Shown here: in pieces, positions 35,888 through 44,899 of the stretch
How positions within the stretch are numbered: the first letter of the stretch is position 1
How the letters are laid out: every line of letters starts with the position of its first letter
Source: Crocinitomicaceae bacterium
GTDB taxonomy: Bacteria; Bacteroidota; Bacteroidia; Flavobacteriales_D; Crocinitomicaceae
Direction: 5' to 3'
DNA: 64,000 nt
NCBI GenBank assembly: GCA_022447585.1
Contig: JAKVAR010000009.1
Coordinates: 431,133 to 495,132 of the forward strand
Notes under the pieces: model-generated
Databases searched by the model: none
Told to the model about the DNA's origin: nothing
The model's input: the letters and a program-made list of their open reading frames with translations, nothing else
Made by a program: the position numbers and the translations under genes

Positions 35888-38383
35888 TTAAAGCCACTTT
35901 AATTTAAAATCACTCAACTGTGGCTTACTCTCGTATTCTATTTGAAATTCGTGATTTCCTGGTAACAGACTTTCGAAATTACGGTTAAACTTCAAGCCGA
36001 ACTCGGAACTAGAAATCCATAAGTTTCTTAAGTATGTTTCAGTCTCAACGCTAATAACCATTTTATTTGACGATTCATCAACAGAAACTATAGACAGCTT
36101 AACATTCTCTTTCAAAGCTCTATCGTATTCAGAAACAATATGATCAAAAGATCTAGACTGCTCTACTCCATTCTCATCTTGAAAATCAAATCGAATTACG
36201 ACATTTTGAGTCAAGGCATCCATCACTTTTGAATTACTTAAATCTATTTTAACCGATCCATTGCATCTTAGTTTCAAACTCTGCTCAAACTCGTAAATCA
36301 ACTCACCTGTTAACGATAGTATCTTAACATTCGCATCAACCTTCAGGTCCCTTGAAGCATCTGAAACTAAATAATAATCTATTTGCTCTAAATCATTATA
36401 CTTTTCAACTACAACAATACTTTTATAATCTTCTCGAATTCTATACTGTAATGCTTTCCAGTTTCCATTATAATCAACACTGGACCAAGTCGGAGCTGGC
36501 CAACAATCATTCAATTGCCAATAAAGTGTTCCCCCACACCTAGGCGCATCGACTCTATGTCCAGCTACAGCCATACTCACGGCCATTGATTGGGTTAATT
36601 GAGAATAATAAATAAAGTCTTCAAATGATTCTGGGCTCCCATACAAGCGCTTTGCATGCTTTAGAATCATATCATTACCAACATAACTCTTTTGGTGGTG
36701 TTTCATGACATCAGAGGATAGATCCCAATCTTCCTTCCTTGAGAATGAGTTCAACGTATTATACTCTGGAAAACTTTGAAAACCGTATTCCGCATTAAAT
36801 CGGCCTACCTTCTTACCGAAATCTTCAATTGGATCTTTACCATGCCAAACACCCCAATAATGCTGAGAACCATGATTGTATAACTCTTTCTTACCCCAAT
36901 TGCTCAAAGGGGATGTATGAATATAAGGAATCGTGTTGTGTTTTGAAATAATTTTTGGTGCCGTTTCTTTAAAAATTAAATCATACGCTGCTTCAATTTC
37001 TTTGGCGGATTTGCCGTAAAGACCATGTTTAACTTGAAAACCCCAATTACCCCATGCCACTTCGACTTCATTGTTTCCATTAAAAAGAACAACACTTGGA
37101 TGTCCGGAAATTCTTGGTACCTGATATTCAAATTCGCGTGTAATATTATCGATAAAAACCTCATCGCCCGGATACATAGCACAAGCAAACATTAAATCCT
37201 CCCAAATCATAATCCCCAACTCGTCGCAGCGCTCAAAAAACACCTCATCTGGATAATATCCGCCTCCCCAAACACGAATCATATTAAAGTTAGATTCAGC
37301 CATTAAATCGACCATACCTCTAACCATTTCATCTGTTACTCTTGCAGGAAATATCTCTTGAGGGATATAGTCAGCACCTTTACAAAACACTCTTCTTCCG
37401 TTAATCTTAAAGTAGTAACTTGTACCCCACTCATCTTTCTCTTGAATCAACTCAGAAGTTTTAATCCCGAACTTCAACTCAAAAACACTTAACGAATGAT
37501 TATCAATAGATTTGACCTCAACATTGTCATTGTAAATATATTGTTCCCCTTGACCTTTCGGCCACCATAACTTCGGGTTATTGACCACCACTTTACGCGT
37601 AAAAACACCTTGATTTCCTTTAACAACCTCATCTCCAAAAAGAGAACTTTTCCAATTGATTTCAGTTAGATCTTGATTCGAAAAGTGCAAGTCAAACTCA
37701 ACCACTGCAACCCCATCATTAACAGATAAAATACGCGTTGTTTTATTTATCAACCTAGCATTATCATATGCCTTAATTACAGCAGGTTTATTAAGACCAA
37801 TTGTATTCATTCGCAATGCCCAATCCCAACCGAATTGATACTGAGGTTTTCTAGTATATGGAGCGATTTTTACTTCATGAACATCATTAGGTGCCGGCAA
37901 TTGATATCCCACATTTTTTAACTTTTCTTTATGATAAATTACAGGAGGAGTAAATATGATTACTAATTCATTAAATCCTTTTTTTGCACTAGATCTAATA
38001 TCTGCAGAATGCGGAATGAAAGCATTATCTGTCTCTAAAACTAATTTGTCGTTCAAATAAACCTTGGCGTAAGTATCAATTGAAGGAAAAATTAATTCTA
38101 CGAATTCCCTGTCTAACTCAACATCAAGAAAGAATAATGACTTAAACTCCCAAGTATGATCTTCAACCCAACCAAACTTGTTCTCATTCAATCCATAAAA
38201 AGGATCAGGTAACTCACCATGAGCAATTAACCCTTCTTGAACAGAACCTTTATCGCCCAATTCTATCCACTCTCTTTTAATAGGATGTAAAAAACTCCAT
38301 GTGAGTTCTAAATCTTGCGAAAAAGAATCATTTGAATTAAACATAACAATTAAGGCAAGGAAAATTTTAATATTAATTTCCAT
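35888..38383 (-). CDS. Beta-mannosidase (glycoside hydrolase family 2)
   Basis: 831 residues, exported by a signal peptide ending at SNDSFS. GH2 layout: an N-terminal jelly-roll sugar-binding domain (to about 200), an Ig-like domain, and a TIM barrel with the acid/base in FNGNNEVEVAW (Glu439) and the nucleophile in FNAEYGFQSF (Glu532). PQYQFGWDWALR (about 180-191) is typical of beta-mannosidases, which remove terminal beta-1,4-mannose, including the one at the core of N-glycans. It follows the glycosylasparaginase gene by 6 bases, so the pair may degrade Asn-linked glycans. Confidence 0.92.
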   Translation of the reverse strand: MEINIKIFLALIVMFNSNDSFSQDLELTWSFLHPIKREWIELGDKGSVQEGLIAHGELPDPFYGLNENKFGWVEDHTWEFKSLFFLDVELDREFVELIFPSIDTYAKVYLNDKLVLETDNAFIPHSADIRSSAKKGFNELVIIFTPPVIYHKEKLKNVGYQLPAPNDVHEVKIAPYTRKPQYQFGWDWALRMNTIGLNKPAVIKAYDNARLINKTTRILSVNDGVAVVEFDLHFSNQDLTEINWKSSLFGDEVVKGNQGVFTRKVVVNNPKLWWPKGQGEQYIYNDNVEVKSIDNHSLSVFELKFGIKTSELIQEKDEWGTSYYFKINGRRVFCKGADYIPQEIFPARVTDEMVRGMVDLMAESNFNMIRVWGGGYYPDEVFFERCDELGIMIWEDLMFACAMYPGDEVFIDNITREFEYQVPRISGHPSVVLFNGNNEVEVAWGNWGFQVKHGLYGKSAKEIEAAYDLIFKETAPKIISKHNTIPYIHTSPLSNWGKKELYNHGSQHYWGVWHGKDPIEDFGKKVGRFNAEYGFQSFPEYNTLNSFSRKEDWDLSSDVMKHHQKSYVGNDMILKHAKRLYGSPESFEDFIYYSQLTQSMAVSMAVAGHRVDAPRCGGTLYWQLNDCWPAPTWSSVDYNGNWKALQYRIREDYKSIVVVEKYNDLEQIDYYLVSDASRDLKVDANVKILSLTGELIYEFEQSLKLRCNGSVKIDLSNSKVMDALTQNVVIRFDFQDENGVEQSRSFDHIVSEYDRALKENVKLSIVSVDESSNKMVISVETETYLRNLWISSSEFGLKFNRNFESLLPGNHEFQIEYESKPQLSDFKLKWL

Positions 38384-38389
38384 CTATAA

Positions 38390-39385
38390 CTACCAATTTC
38401 GATCAAAACTAGCATCAATCAATTCAGATCTATCTTTTGACTTTACTGCAAAATTGAAGCCATTAAAAACAGAATATGCCCCAACATTTCCCTTTTTATC
38501 TAAAGCGAGAAAACCTACCTGTAATCCTTCCATATTATCATGTTTGTCTATTATTCGTTGTACAGCTTCTTCGCAAGCTTGCTGAGGCGTTCTACCCTGG
38601 CGCATTAACTCAACTACGGTATGACTTCCCGCAATACGAATAATTGCCTCTCCTAATCCTGTGGCAGTTGCTGCACCAATTTCATTATCGACAAACAACC
38701 CTGCTCCGATAATAGGTGAATCACCGATTCTTCCTGGAAGTTTATATCCCCAACCGCTAGTAGTACAGGCACCACTTAAATTACCTTTGGAATCTAAAGC
38801 AATCATGCCAATAGTATCATGATTTTCATGATTTATCTCAGGCTTTTCGAATTTATCTTTATTCTCTTTCTTCCAAACTTTCCATTCAGACTTAACCTCT
38901 TTTAGCGGAGACTTAACATGCTTGAAACCATAACCCAAAGCAAAATCTTTCGCACCTTGTCCAACAAGCATAACATGAGGTGTATTTTCCATTATAGTTC
39001 TCGCTACAGAAATAGGATGTTTAATCCCTTCTAAATAACCTACCGCTCCACATTTAGAATTCTGATCCATGATACAAGCATCAAGCGTAACATGACCATC
39101 ACGATCAGGCCTTCCTCCAATACCAACACTTCGAATTGACATATCAGATTCAGTTGTTCTAACTCCCTGCTCTACAGCATCTAGCGCAGGTCCATCAGCA
39201 GCTAATACCTTCCAGGCATTTTCATTTGCCTCCAATCCATGTTCCCATGTAGAAAGAACAATAGGTTTTACCAAATCAATAGAGTCTAACGAATTGTCTA
39301 AAATAACTTCTGCAGCCTTAACAGGCCTCAACACACCCAAAACAGTAGCAGATAATCCAAGTTTAAAAAACGATCTTCTTTTCAT
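38390..39385 (-). CDS. Glycosylasparaginase (Ntn-hydrolase family)
   Basis: 331 residues. The N-terminus MKRRSFFKLGLSATVLG has a Tat-like RRSFFK motif before a hydrophobic stretch, pointing to export in the folded state. The enzyme is made as a precursor cleaved before Thr191 in HDTIGM, which then becomes the catalytic nucleophile. Members cut the GlcNAc-Asn bond of glycoprotein fragments; the HDTIGM motif and SGWGYKLPGRIGDSPIIGAG fit glycosylasparaginase rather than plant-type isoaspartyl peptidase. It lies 1 base after mltG and just before the beta-mannosidase gene. Confidence 0.92.
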   Translation of the reverse strand: MKRRSFFKLGLSATVLGVLRPVKAAEVILDNSLDSIDLVKPIVLSTWEHGLEANENAWKVLAADGPALDAVEQGVRTTESDMSIRSVGIGGRPDRDGHVTLDACIMDQNSKCGAVGYLEGIKHPISVARTIMENTPHVMLVGQGAKDFALGYGFKHVKSPLKEVKSEWKVWKKENKDKFEKPEINHENHDTIGMIALDSKGNLSGACTTSGWGYKLPGRIGDSPIIGAGLFVDNEIGAATATGLGEAIIRIAGSHTVVELMRQGRTPQQACEEAVQRIIDKHDNMEGLQVGFLALDKKGNVGAYSVFNGFNFAVKSKDRSELIDASFDRNW

Positions 39386-39386
39386 A

Positions 39387-40454
39387 TTAACTCTTTTTTT
39401 CTGCTAAATACTTCCTAAGCCAAACTCTATAAACAGCAGCATTTTTCTCATGCTCTCGATTCGTAACTGCAAAGTTATGTCCACCACCACCAGGTTTTCC
39501 ACACATGAAAATATAATTCACATCAGCTGGATTTAATACAGCGTCAATAACTTCTCGGGGAACAATACAAATTGGTCCTGGAGGAACACCTTCATATTTA
39601 TACGTATTATAAGGACAATCAATTTCTTTATGTCGATTCAATAATCGCTCAACCCCATCCAATTGATCTCCCCAGCAAAATTTAAACGTTGGATCTGATT
39701 CAAGTCGCATTCCTTTATTAATTCTGTTTAAATACAACTTTGCAATTATTGGCCATTCTTCCTTTATTTTAGACTGCTCCGAATAAACAATACTTGCAAT
39801 AGTAGTGACTTGAGAAGGAGAATTCAACCCTACACTCTTCATCTTTTCTTTTCTTTCGGCAGTCCAAAACGATTTAAATTCATTCGCCATAAAAGCCGTA
39901 AATTGTTCAGCATCCGTATCAAAATACATCTTATATCGTTGAGGCAAAAACAATGCTGGCATTTGTTCTTGTGTAAATCCATACATCCTTTGCACATCTG
40001 GGTTCAACAAAAAGGATGCGATCGAAGCACTATCGGCAATAATACACTTACTTATATTAGAAGCAATATCCTCCAAGTCTCTACAGCGGTTAAAATCAAC
40101 ATTTACCTTAACCTCTGCATTACCATGTCCGTTTTCACCTTTAAGAAAGCCATTTACTAAATCCCCTAATTGAGTTTTAGAAAGAATTATATATTTACCG
40201 GCTGCAAATGCAGTAGGATCAATATTATTAGCCGCCACATACTCATAAAAGTGCTGCTCATTGGGAATAACACCTTTCTCTAAAAGAACTGACATTAGCT
40301 CATCAATTGAAGGGTCCTCCCTAAAAAGTAGCTTAACTTCAGATTTATTTATTGTTCTGGTATCTTCACTTAAAAGCCCCATAATGCGCTCTCTATTGTA
40401 GATTGCGAATGCAGATATTCCAACTAGTATAACAAGAATTATTTTTTTAGCCAT
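39387..40454 (-). CDS. mltG: Endolytic murein transglycosylase MltG
   Basis: 355 residues. One N-terminal membrane anchor (IILVILVGISAFAIY), a LysM-like region (about 35-105), then the YceG catalytic domain with Glu226 in ASIVYSEQSK and the conserved LYLNRI and SDPTFKF. MltG cuts nascent glycan strands at the membrane and so limits their length. The gene overlaps the GNAT gene by 16 bp and is followed after one base by the glycosylasparaginase gene; order dapF-unknown-GNAT-mltG is one I recall from flavobacteria. Confidence 0.93.
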   Translation of the reverse strand: MAKKIILVILVGISAFAIYNRERIMGLLSEDTRTINKSEVKLLFREDPSIDELMSVLLEKGVIPNEQHFYEYVAANNIDPTAFAAGKYIILSKTQLGDLVNGFLKGENGHGNAEVKVNVDFNRCRDLEDIASNISKCIIADSASIASFLLNPDVQRMYGFTQEQMPALFLPQRYKMYFDTDAEQFTAFMANEFKSFWTAERKEKMKSVGLNSPSQVTTIASIVYSEQSKIKEEWPIIAKLYLNRINKGMRLESDPTFKFCWGDQLDGVERLLNRHKEIDCPYNTYKYEGVPPGPICIVPREVIDAVLNPADVNYIFMCGKPGGGGHNFAVTNREHEKNAAVYRVWLRKYLAEKKS

Positions 40455-40945
40455 TTCTCAAATAATAATGCCTCAATATACACACCATCACTGAGATATT
40501 TATCATCTGATAAACCTATTTTGTTAAAATCTCTTTTTTGAAACAACCTCAAACTAGGTTCATTCATTGGGTGGATCATGCATGTCAACCTTTCAAGTCC
40601 TAACTTTTTTGCTTCTAACTCAATTAAGCCTAACGCATCACTTGCATACCCTTTTTTACGATCAATCTTGTCAGCAATAAGAATTCCAACAATGGCTTGA
40701 TGGTTCTCAAAGTCAATGGCACAAAGATCAATTGTTCCAATTCTCCTACCCGTTGAATGCTCTGTAATTATCCATCGGCCTTGTTTCGATTTATTTATAT
40801 CTGCGAGTGATTCAATTAAACGTACAATATCCCATAATTGAAATGGAGAATCATTATTTGAAGAATTCCAATTCTCAACATCATTTTCCCATTGTAAAAC
40901 AACAGCAGCATCAGAAAGCTCAATTGGACGAATAGAAATTGACAT
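40439..40945 (-). CDS. GNAT family N-acetyltransferase
   Basis: 168 residues of the RimJ/RimL-type GNAT group (IRPIELSDAAVVLQWEND at the start; acetyl-CoA loop near IADKIDRKKGYASDAL with the RxxGxA pattern; LTCMIHPMNEPSLRLFQKRDF near the end). It acetylates an amine in the cytoplasm; substrate unknown. It starts on the last base of the preceding unknown gene's stop (1-bp overlap) and overlaps mltG, so it is translationally coupled to both. Aminosugar or cell-wall amine targets are suggested by neighbours only. Confidence 0.85.
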   Translation of the reverse strand: MSISIRPIELSDAAVVLQWENDVENWNSSNNDSPFQLWDIVRLIESLADINKSKQGRWIITEHSTGRRIGTIDLCAIDFENHQAIVGILIADKIDRKKGYASDALGLIELEAKKLGLERLTCMIHPMNEPSLRLFQKRDFNKIGLSDDKYLSDGVYIEALLFEKWLKK

Positions 40946-41448
40946 TATTTATCTAAATTTTTAAGTCGAGCATGAATAGCTGCGACATCGTAATCCTGTA
41001 TACCGCCAAAATCTTTCTCAATATTCAAGCCCATTGCTCGTTCAATTTCATCGTTTTCTTCCAATAACTTTAAAAGTTCAATCAGTTTGGAAGCTGATTT
41101 ATGATTCAATACATTTTTAATTGGTATTAAACAAGTTATTTCATTCGGTATTGTTCTATCAAACCGTCTAAACTCCTTAATAATTGAGTCACTTTCTACA
41201 GAAGAATTCAATTCAAAGCAAAGCGTAGAAATCCTTCTTCGGTTTACAATCTCAATCAGACTTTCAATAGAAACACCTTCATCTTTACCATTCGCCTTTA
41301 AGCTATAAAACAACCCATTATAAGACAGACCAATATGAGGCGGGATTTTATCTGCGTGCAAAACCCAAAGAAGCGCAGAGTTTAATCCAACATAAGAATT
41401 AAAGGGTTCTATATCTGTTACAGAATAGCTAGGCATTAATACTTCCAT
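40945..41448 (-). CDS. Unknown protein in the dapF-mltG operon
   Basis: 167 residues (163 if the ATG at 41436 is used), no signal peptide or membrane segment. The N-terminal part SYVGLNSALLWVLHADKIPPHIGLSYNG looks like an alpha/beta enzyme segment (Ser/His/Asp frequent), and the C-terminal part is helical and charged (KSASKLIELLKLLEENDEIERAMG). I do not recognise the family. It overlaps dapF by 20 bp and the GNAT gene by 1 bp, so its synthesis is tied to both, and a role in peptidoglycan precursor work is a guess from position only. Confidence 0.7.
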   Translation of the reverse strand: MEVLMPSYSVTDIEPFNSYVGLNSALLWVLHADKIPPHIGLSYNGLFYSLKANGKDEGVSIESLIEIVNRRRISTLCFELNSSVESDSIIKEFRRFDRTIPNEITCLIPIKNVLNHKSASKLIELLKLLEENDEIERAMGLNIEKDFGGIQDYDVAAIHARLKNLDK

Positions 41449-42205
41449 GAAATACGAATGTTGCTGGTCCAGTTAACCAAATGCTATTAAATCCTTCGCC
41501 AATTCTTTTGGCCTCAACAGCAAGTCTACCACCTTTTGTGTTGATTTCAACTTTAGCATCCATTAGCTCTTGTTCTGCCATATAAACTAATGCACATGCC
41601 GTTACTCCAGTACCACAGGATAAAGTTTCATCTTCTACACCTCTTTCGTATGTCGCAACATTCACTTTCTGAGAAGACACTTTTTTCATTATGTTAACGT
41701 TTATACCCTCCTCTTTAAAACGATCGGAATAACGCACTGACTTACCAAATTCAATAACATCTACTTCTTCACTGGTATCCAAGAATTTCACATAATGTGG
41801 AGATCCAGTATTTATAATATAATCACCTCCTGTCATTTCATAGCTGGCAACATCTAGCATTTCTAATTTTACATCGTCATCAATAATAAAGGCTTTGTGA
41901 CCTCCGTCGATTGCATAGAAATTAGTTTCATTTTTAATAATTCCTATAGATTTAGCAAAAGCAACGGAACATCGAGCACCGTTACCGCAAAAACTTTGAC
42001 TACCATCAGCATTATAATAATCAACCTCAAAATCAAAACCTTCCTTTCTATTGAGCTTAATTAATCCATCACCACCAACCCCTATCTTTCGATCACATAT
42101 GAATTGAATCTGATCTACTGAAAGCGAATCATAATCACCTAACATGTTATTCAACATGACAAAGTCATTCCCAGCACCTTGATATTTTGAAAAAATAACC
42201 TTCAT
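41429..42205 (-). CDS. dapF: Diaminopimelate epimerase
   Basis: 258 residues. Converts LL- to meso-diaminopimelate for lysine and peptidoglycan by a two-base mechanism; both catalytic cysteines are present, Cys73 in FCGNGARCSV and Cys197 in LSCGTGVTAC. The opening FSKYQGAGNDFVM is also a family mark. It is the first gene of the minus-strand chain through the unknown gene, GNAT, mltG, and perhaps the glycan enzymes. dapB, another gene of the same pathway, is at 56967. Confidence 0.95.
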   Translation of the reverse strand: MKVIFSKYQGAGNDFVMLNNMLGDYDSLSVDQIQFICDRKIGVGGDGLIKLNRKEGFDFEVDYYNADGSQSFCGNGARCSVAFAKSIGIIKNETNFYAIDGGHKAFIIDDDVKLEMLDVASYEMTGGDYIINTGSPHYVKFLDTSEEVDVIEFGKSVRYSDRFKEEGINVNIMKKVSSQKVNVATYERGVEDETLSCGTGVTACALVYMAEQELMDAKVEINTKGGRLAVEAKRIGEGFNSIWLTGPATFVFHGSINA

Positions 42206-42339
42206 CAGAACAAAAGTAGCTCATATACCTGAAAGCACAAGGATATGCTTAACATCTTTTAACAGCGGAGGTATATAACTTTATGATTCTTTGGTGTTAT
42301 AATTGCTGTAGAAAAATTAAAACATCAAATTAGACAAAT

Positions 42340-43815
42340 ATGAAAAACAACTTAAAACTTTTTGGATTAGGCCTTTTGGGTGGAATGCTTCCTTTAGCAG
42401 TTTTTCTAGCCATAAATAGTGTATCGAATACACCTCAGACAGACACCATTTCGGGAAATACTGCAGAAATAGTTGGACAGCAAACAACTTTGAACTATAG
42501 TAATATGGTTCCGAATGCTGATTTTGTAAATGCGTCAGAAAACAGTTTGAACGCAGTAGTTCACGTAACAACAAAAGTTGAAACAACATCATTTCAGAGA
42601 GATATGTTCTCAGAATTTTTTTATGGCCCTGGAGCCGGAGGAAGAGAATTCAAACAATACGGTTCTGGATCAGGTTCCGGTGTAATAATTTCTCGAGATG
42701 GATACATTGTTACAAATAATCATGTAATTGAAGACGCTCAGGAAATTGAGATTACTTTGAATGACAATAGAAAATATTCAGCAACAATTGTTGGTACAGA
42801 CCCGTCTACTGATATTGCGGTTTTAAAAATTGAAGAAAAAGATTTAGCAGCTATCTCTTTAGGCAATAGTGATGCCATTCAAGTTGGTGAATGGGTATTG
42901 GCAGTTGGAAATCCTTTTAACTTGACAAGTACAGTTACTGCGGGAATTGTTTCTGCTAAAGCTAGAAATATCAACTTATTATCAGAGCGATCTAGCTCTA
43001 ATGTGGTTCCTATTGAATCTTTTATACAAACTGATGCAGCTGTAAACCCTGGTAATTCGGGAGGAGCACTTGTAAACACCAATGGAGAGCTGGTTGGAAT
43101 CAACACCGCAATCGCATCTCAAACGGGAAGTTATAGTGGTTATTCTTTTGCCGTACCGGTAAACCTTGTAAAAAAAGTAATGACGGACTTAATTGATTAC
43201 GGCATTGTTCAGCGGGGATATTTAGGAGTACAAATTGCTGACATTACTCAAGAAATAGTTGAGAACCAAGAATTACCCAATATCAAAGGGGTTTATGTTG
43301 CCGGAGTTATTGAAGACGGAAGCGCCGAAAAAGCTGGTTTAAACGAAGGAGATGTAATTTTGAAAATTGGTTCAAGAGAAGTAAATTCAGTAGCTTCATT
43401 ACAAGAAGAAGTAGGTAAAAGAAGACCTGGCGATAAATTAAGCGTAACTATACGTAATTCAAAAGGTTATGAATCTGTAAAAGAGATTGTTTTACGAAAC
43501 AGCGATGGAGAAACGAAGCTCATCAGCAAAGCAGAAATAGAAAAAAATGCAGCCTTAGGTGCAACTTTTACTGAATTATCGAGTAAAGAATTAAAAGAGT
43601 TAAACATTTCGAATGGAGTTAAGATTAAATCGTTGAATGCAGGTAAGCTAAAATCACTTGGTCTGACTGAAGGTATGATAATTACAAAAATCAACAATGA
43701 GCCTATCGAATCTGTGGAACAACTCACAAAAAAATTGAATAACGCTAATAGAGGAGTTCTCTTAGAGATTATGACTCAAAGTGGTAAAAGAGACTACGTT
43801 GGATTTGGTCTATAA
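42340..43815 (+). CDS. htrA: HtrA/DegP-type serine protease with two PDZ domains
   Basis: 491 residues. N-terminal signal/anchor (LFGLGLLGGMLPLAVFLAI), trypsin-like domain with His128 (TNNHVIED), Asp158 (STDIAVLK) and Ser240 (NPGNSGGA), then PDZ1 (about 290-385) and PDZ2 (about 400-490). It is a periplasmic protease-chaperone for misfolded envelope proteins, probably tied to the heavy export load of this organism. It is divergent from dapF. No heat-shock type promoter was recognised. Confidence 0.95.
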   Translation: MKNNLKLFGLGLLGGMLPLAVFLAINSVSNTPQTDTISGNTAEIVGQQTTLNYSNMVPNADFVNASENSLNAVVHVTTKVETTSFQRDMFSEFFYGPGAGGREFKQYGSGSGSGVIISRDGYIVTNNHVIEDAQEIEITLNDNRKYSATIVGTDPSTDIAVLKIEEKDLAAISLGNSDAIQVGEWVLAVGNPFNLTSTVTAGIVSAKARNINLLSERSSSNVVPIESFIQTDAAVNPGNSGGALVNTNGELVGINTAIASQTGSYSGYSFAVPVNLVKKVMTDLIDYGIVQRGYLGVQIADITQEIVENQELPNIKGVYVAGVIEDGSAEKAGLNEGDVILKIGSREVNSVASLQEEVGKRRPGDKLSVTIRNSKGYESVKEIVLRNSDGETKLISKAEIEKNAALGATFTELSSKELKELNISNGVKIKSLNAGKLKSLGLTEGMIITKINNEPIESVEQLTKKLNNANRGVLLEIMTQSGKRDYVGFGL

Positions 43816-43876
43816 ACCAATAAATTAAGGCATGGTTTTTGACATCGATAATGTTAAAAAATTGTGAATCTTTTTT

Positions 43877-43908
43877 TTGGAAAATGAGTTCTTTTACACG
43901 TATCTTTG
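43877..43908 (+). promoter_or_regulatory. Promoter of rpoD (TTG-N21-TATCTTTG)
   Basis: TTG at 43877-43879 and TATCTTTG at 43901-43908, spacer 21, with the ATG at 43955. The sigma factor gene thus carries the promoter type it reads. Confidence 0.7.
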
Positions 43909-43954
43909 TCAACGCTTTTATTAGCAAAACTAAATAGTAGAGGATTAGAAGAGT

Positions 43955-44821
43955 ATGAGACAACTTAAAATTACAAAATCGATTACCAATCGTGAGAGTC
44001 AGTCATTAGACAAGTACTTACAGGATATTGGTAAAGAAGAGTTGATTACTGCGGAGGAAGAGGTAGAATTGGCAAGAAAAATTAAGCAAGGTGACCAAAG
44101 AGCCCTTGAAAAATTAACTAGAGCCAACCTTAGATTCGTTGTATCTGTTGCAAAACAGTACCAAAACCAAGGGTTAACGTTGCCCGATCTTATTAACGAA
44201 GGTAATTTAGGTCTTATTAAAGCTGCACAAAAATTTGATGAAACACGTGGATTCAAATTCATTTCGTATGCTGTATGGTGGATTCGCCAATCTATTTTGC
44301 AAGCATTAGCTGAGCAAGCAAGGATTGTGCGTCTTCCATTAAATCAAGTAGGATCATTAAATAAAATTAACAAGGCATTTTCGCGTCTTGAACAAGAGTT
44401 CGAAAGGCCTCCATCAGCTGAAGAGTTAGCCGAAGCATTGGAGGTTCCTGAAGACAAAATAAAAGAGAGCTTAAATGTTTCAGGTCGTCATGTTTCTATG
44501 GATGCTCCTCTATCCACTTCTGAAGACGGAGGAACACTTATGGATGTAATGGCAAACAATGATTCTCCGAAAGCCGATCACGAGTTGATGGCTGAATCTC
44601 TTCAGAAAGAGATTGAAAGATCATTAAGTACTTTAACAGATAAAGAACGTGAAATTATTCGTCTGTTCTTCGGAATTGGAATGAACCACGGACTTACATT
44701 AGAGGAAATTGGAGCTAAGTTTAATTTGACTCGTGAAAGAGTAAGGCAAATTAAAGAAAAAGCAATTCGTAGATTGAGACACACCTCAAGAAACAAACTG
44801 CTGAAAGCTTATCTAGGATAA
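43955..44821 (+). CDS. rpoD: Housekeeping RNA polymerase sigma factor (short sigma-70)
   Basis: 288 residues, the short Bacteroidota primary sigma that lacks the long region 1.1. Region 1.2/2 has [16 protein letters not shown] and [32 protein letters not shown], with [14 protein letters not shown] for region 2.3-2.4; region 3 follows; region 4.2 is the [31 protein letters not shown]. It recognises TTG/TAnnTTTG promoters rather than the E. coli -35/-10 pair. A hairpin terminator follows at 44829-44861. Confidence 0.95.
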   Translation: MRQLKITKSITNRESQSLDKYLQDIGKEELITAEEEVELARKIKQGDQRALEKLTRANLRFVVSVAKQYQNQGLTLPDLINEGNLGLIKAAQKFDETRGFKFISYAVWWIRQSILQALAEQARIVRLPLNQVGSLNKINKAFSRLEQEFERPPSAEELAEALEVPEDKIKESLNVSGRHVSMDAPLSTSEDGGTLMDVMANNDSPKADHELMAESLQKEIERSLSTLTDKEREIIRLFFGIGMNHGLTLEEIGAKFNLTRERVRQIKEKAIRRLRHTSRNKLLKAYLG

Positions 44822-44828
44822 GACATCG

Positions 44829-44861
44829 AAAAGGTGCCCCTCATCGTGGGCACCTTTTTTT
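44829..44861 (+). terminator. Rho-independent terminator after rpoD
   Basis: AAAAGGTGCCC pairs with GGGCACCTTTT across an 8-base loop, followed by T. Confidence 0.9.
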
Positions 44862-44899
44862 ATGGTTAAATTTTGAATATCAACATCTTAAATTAAAAA

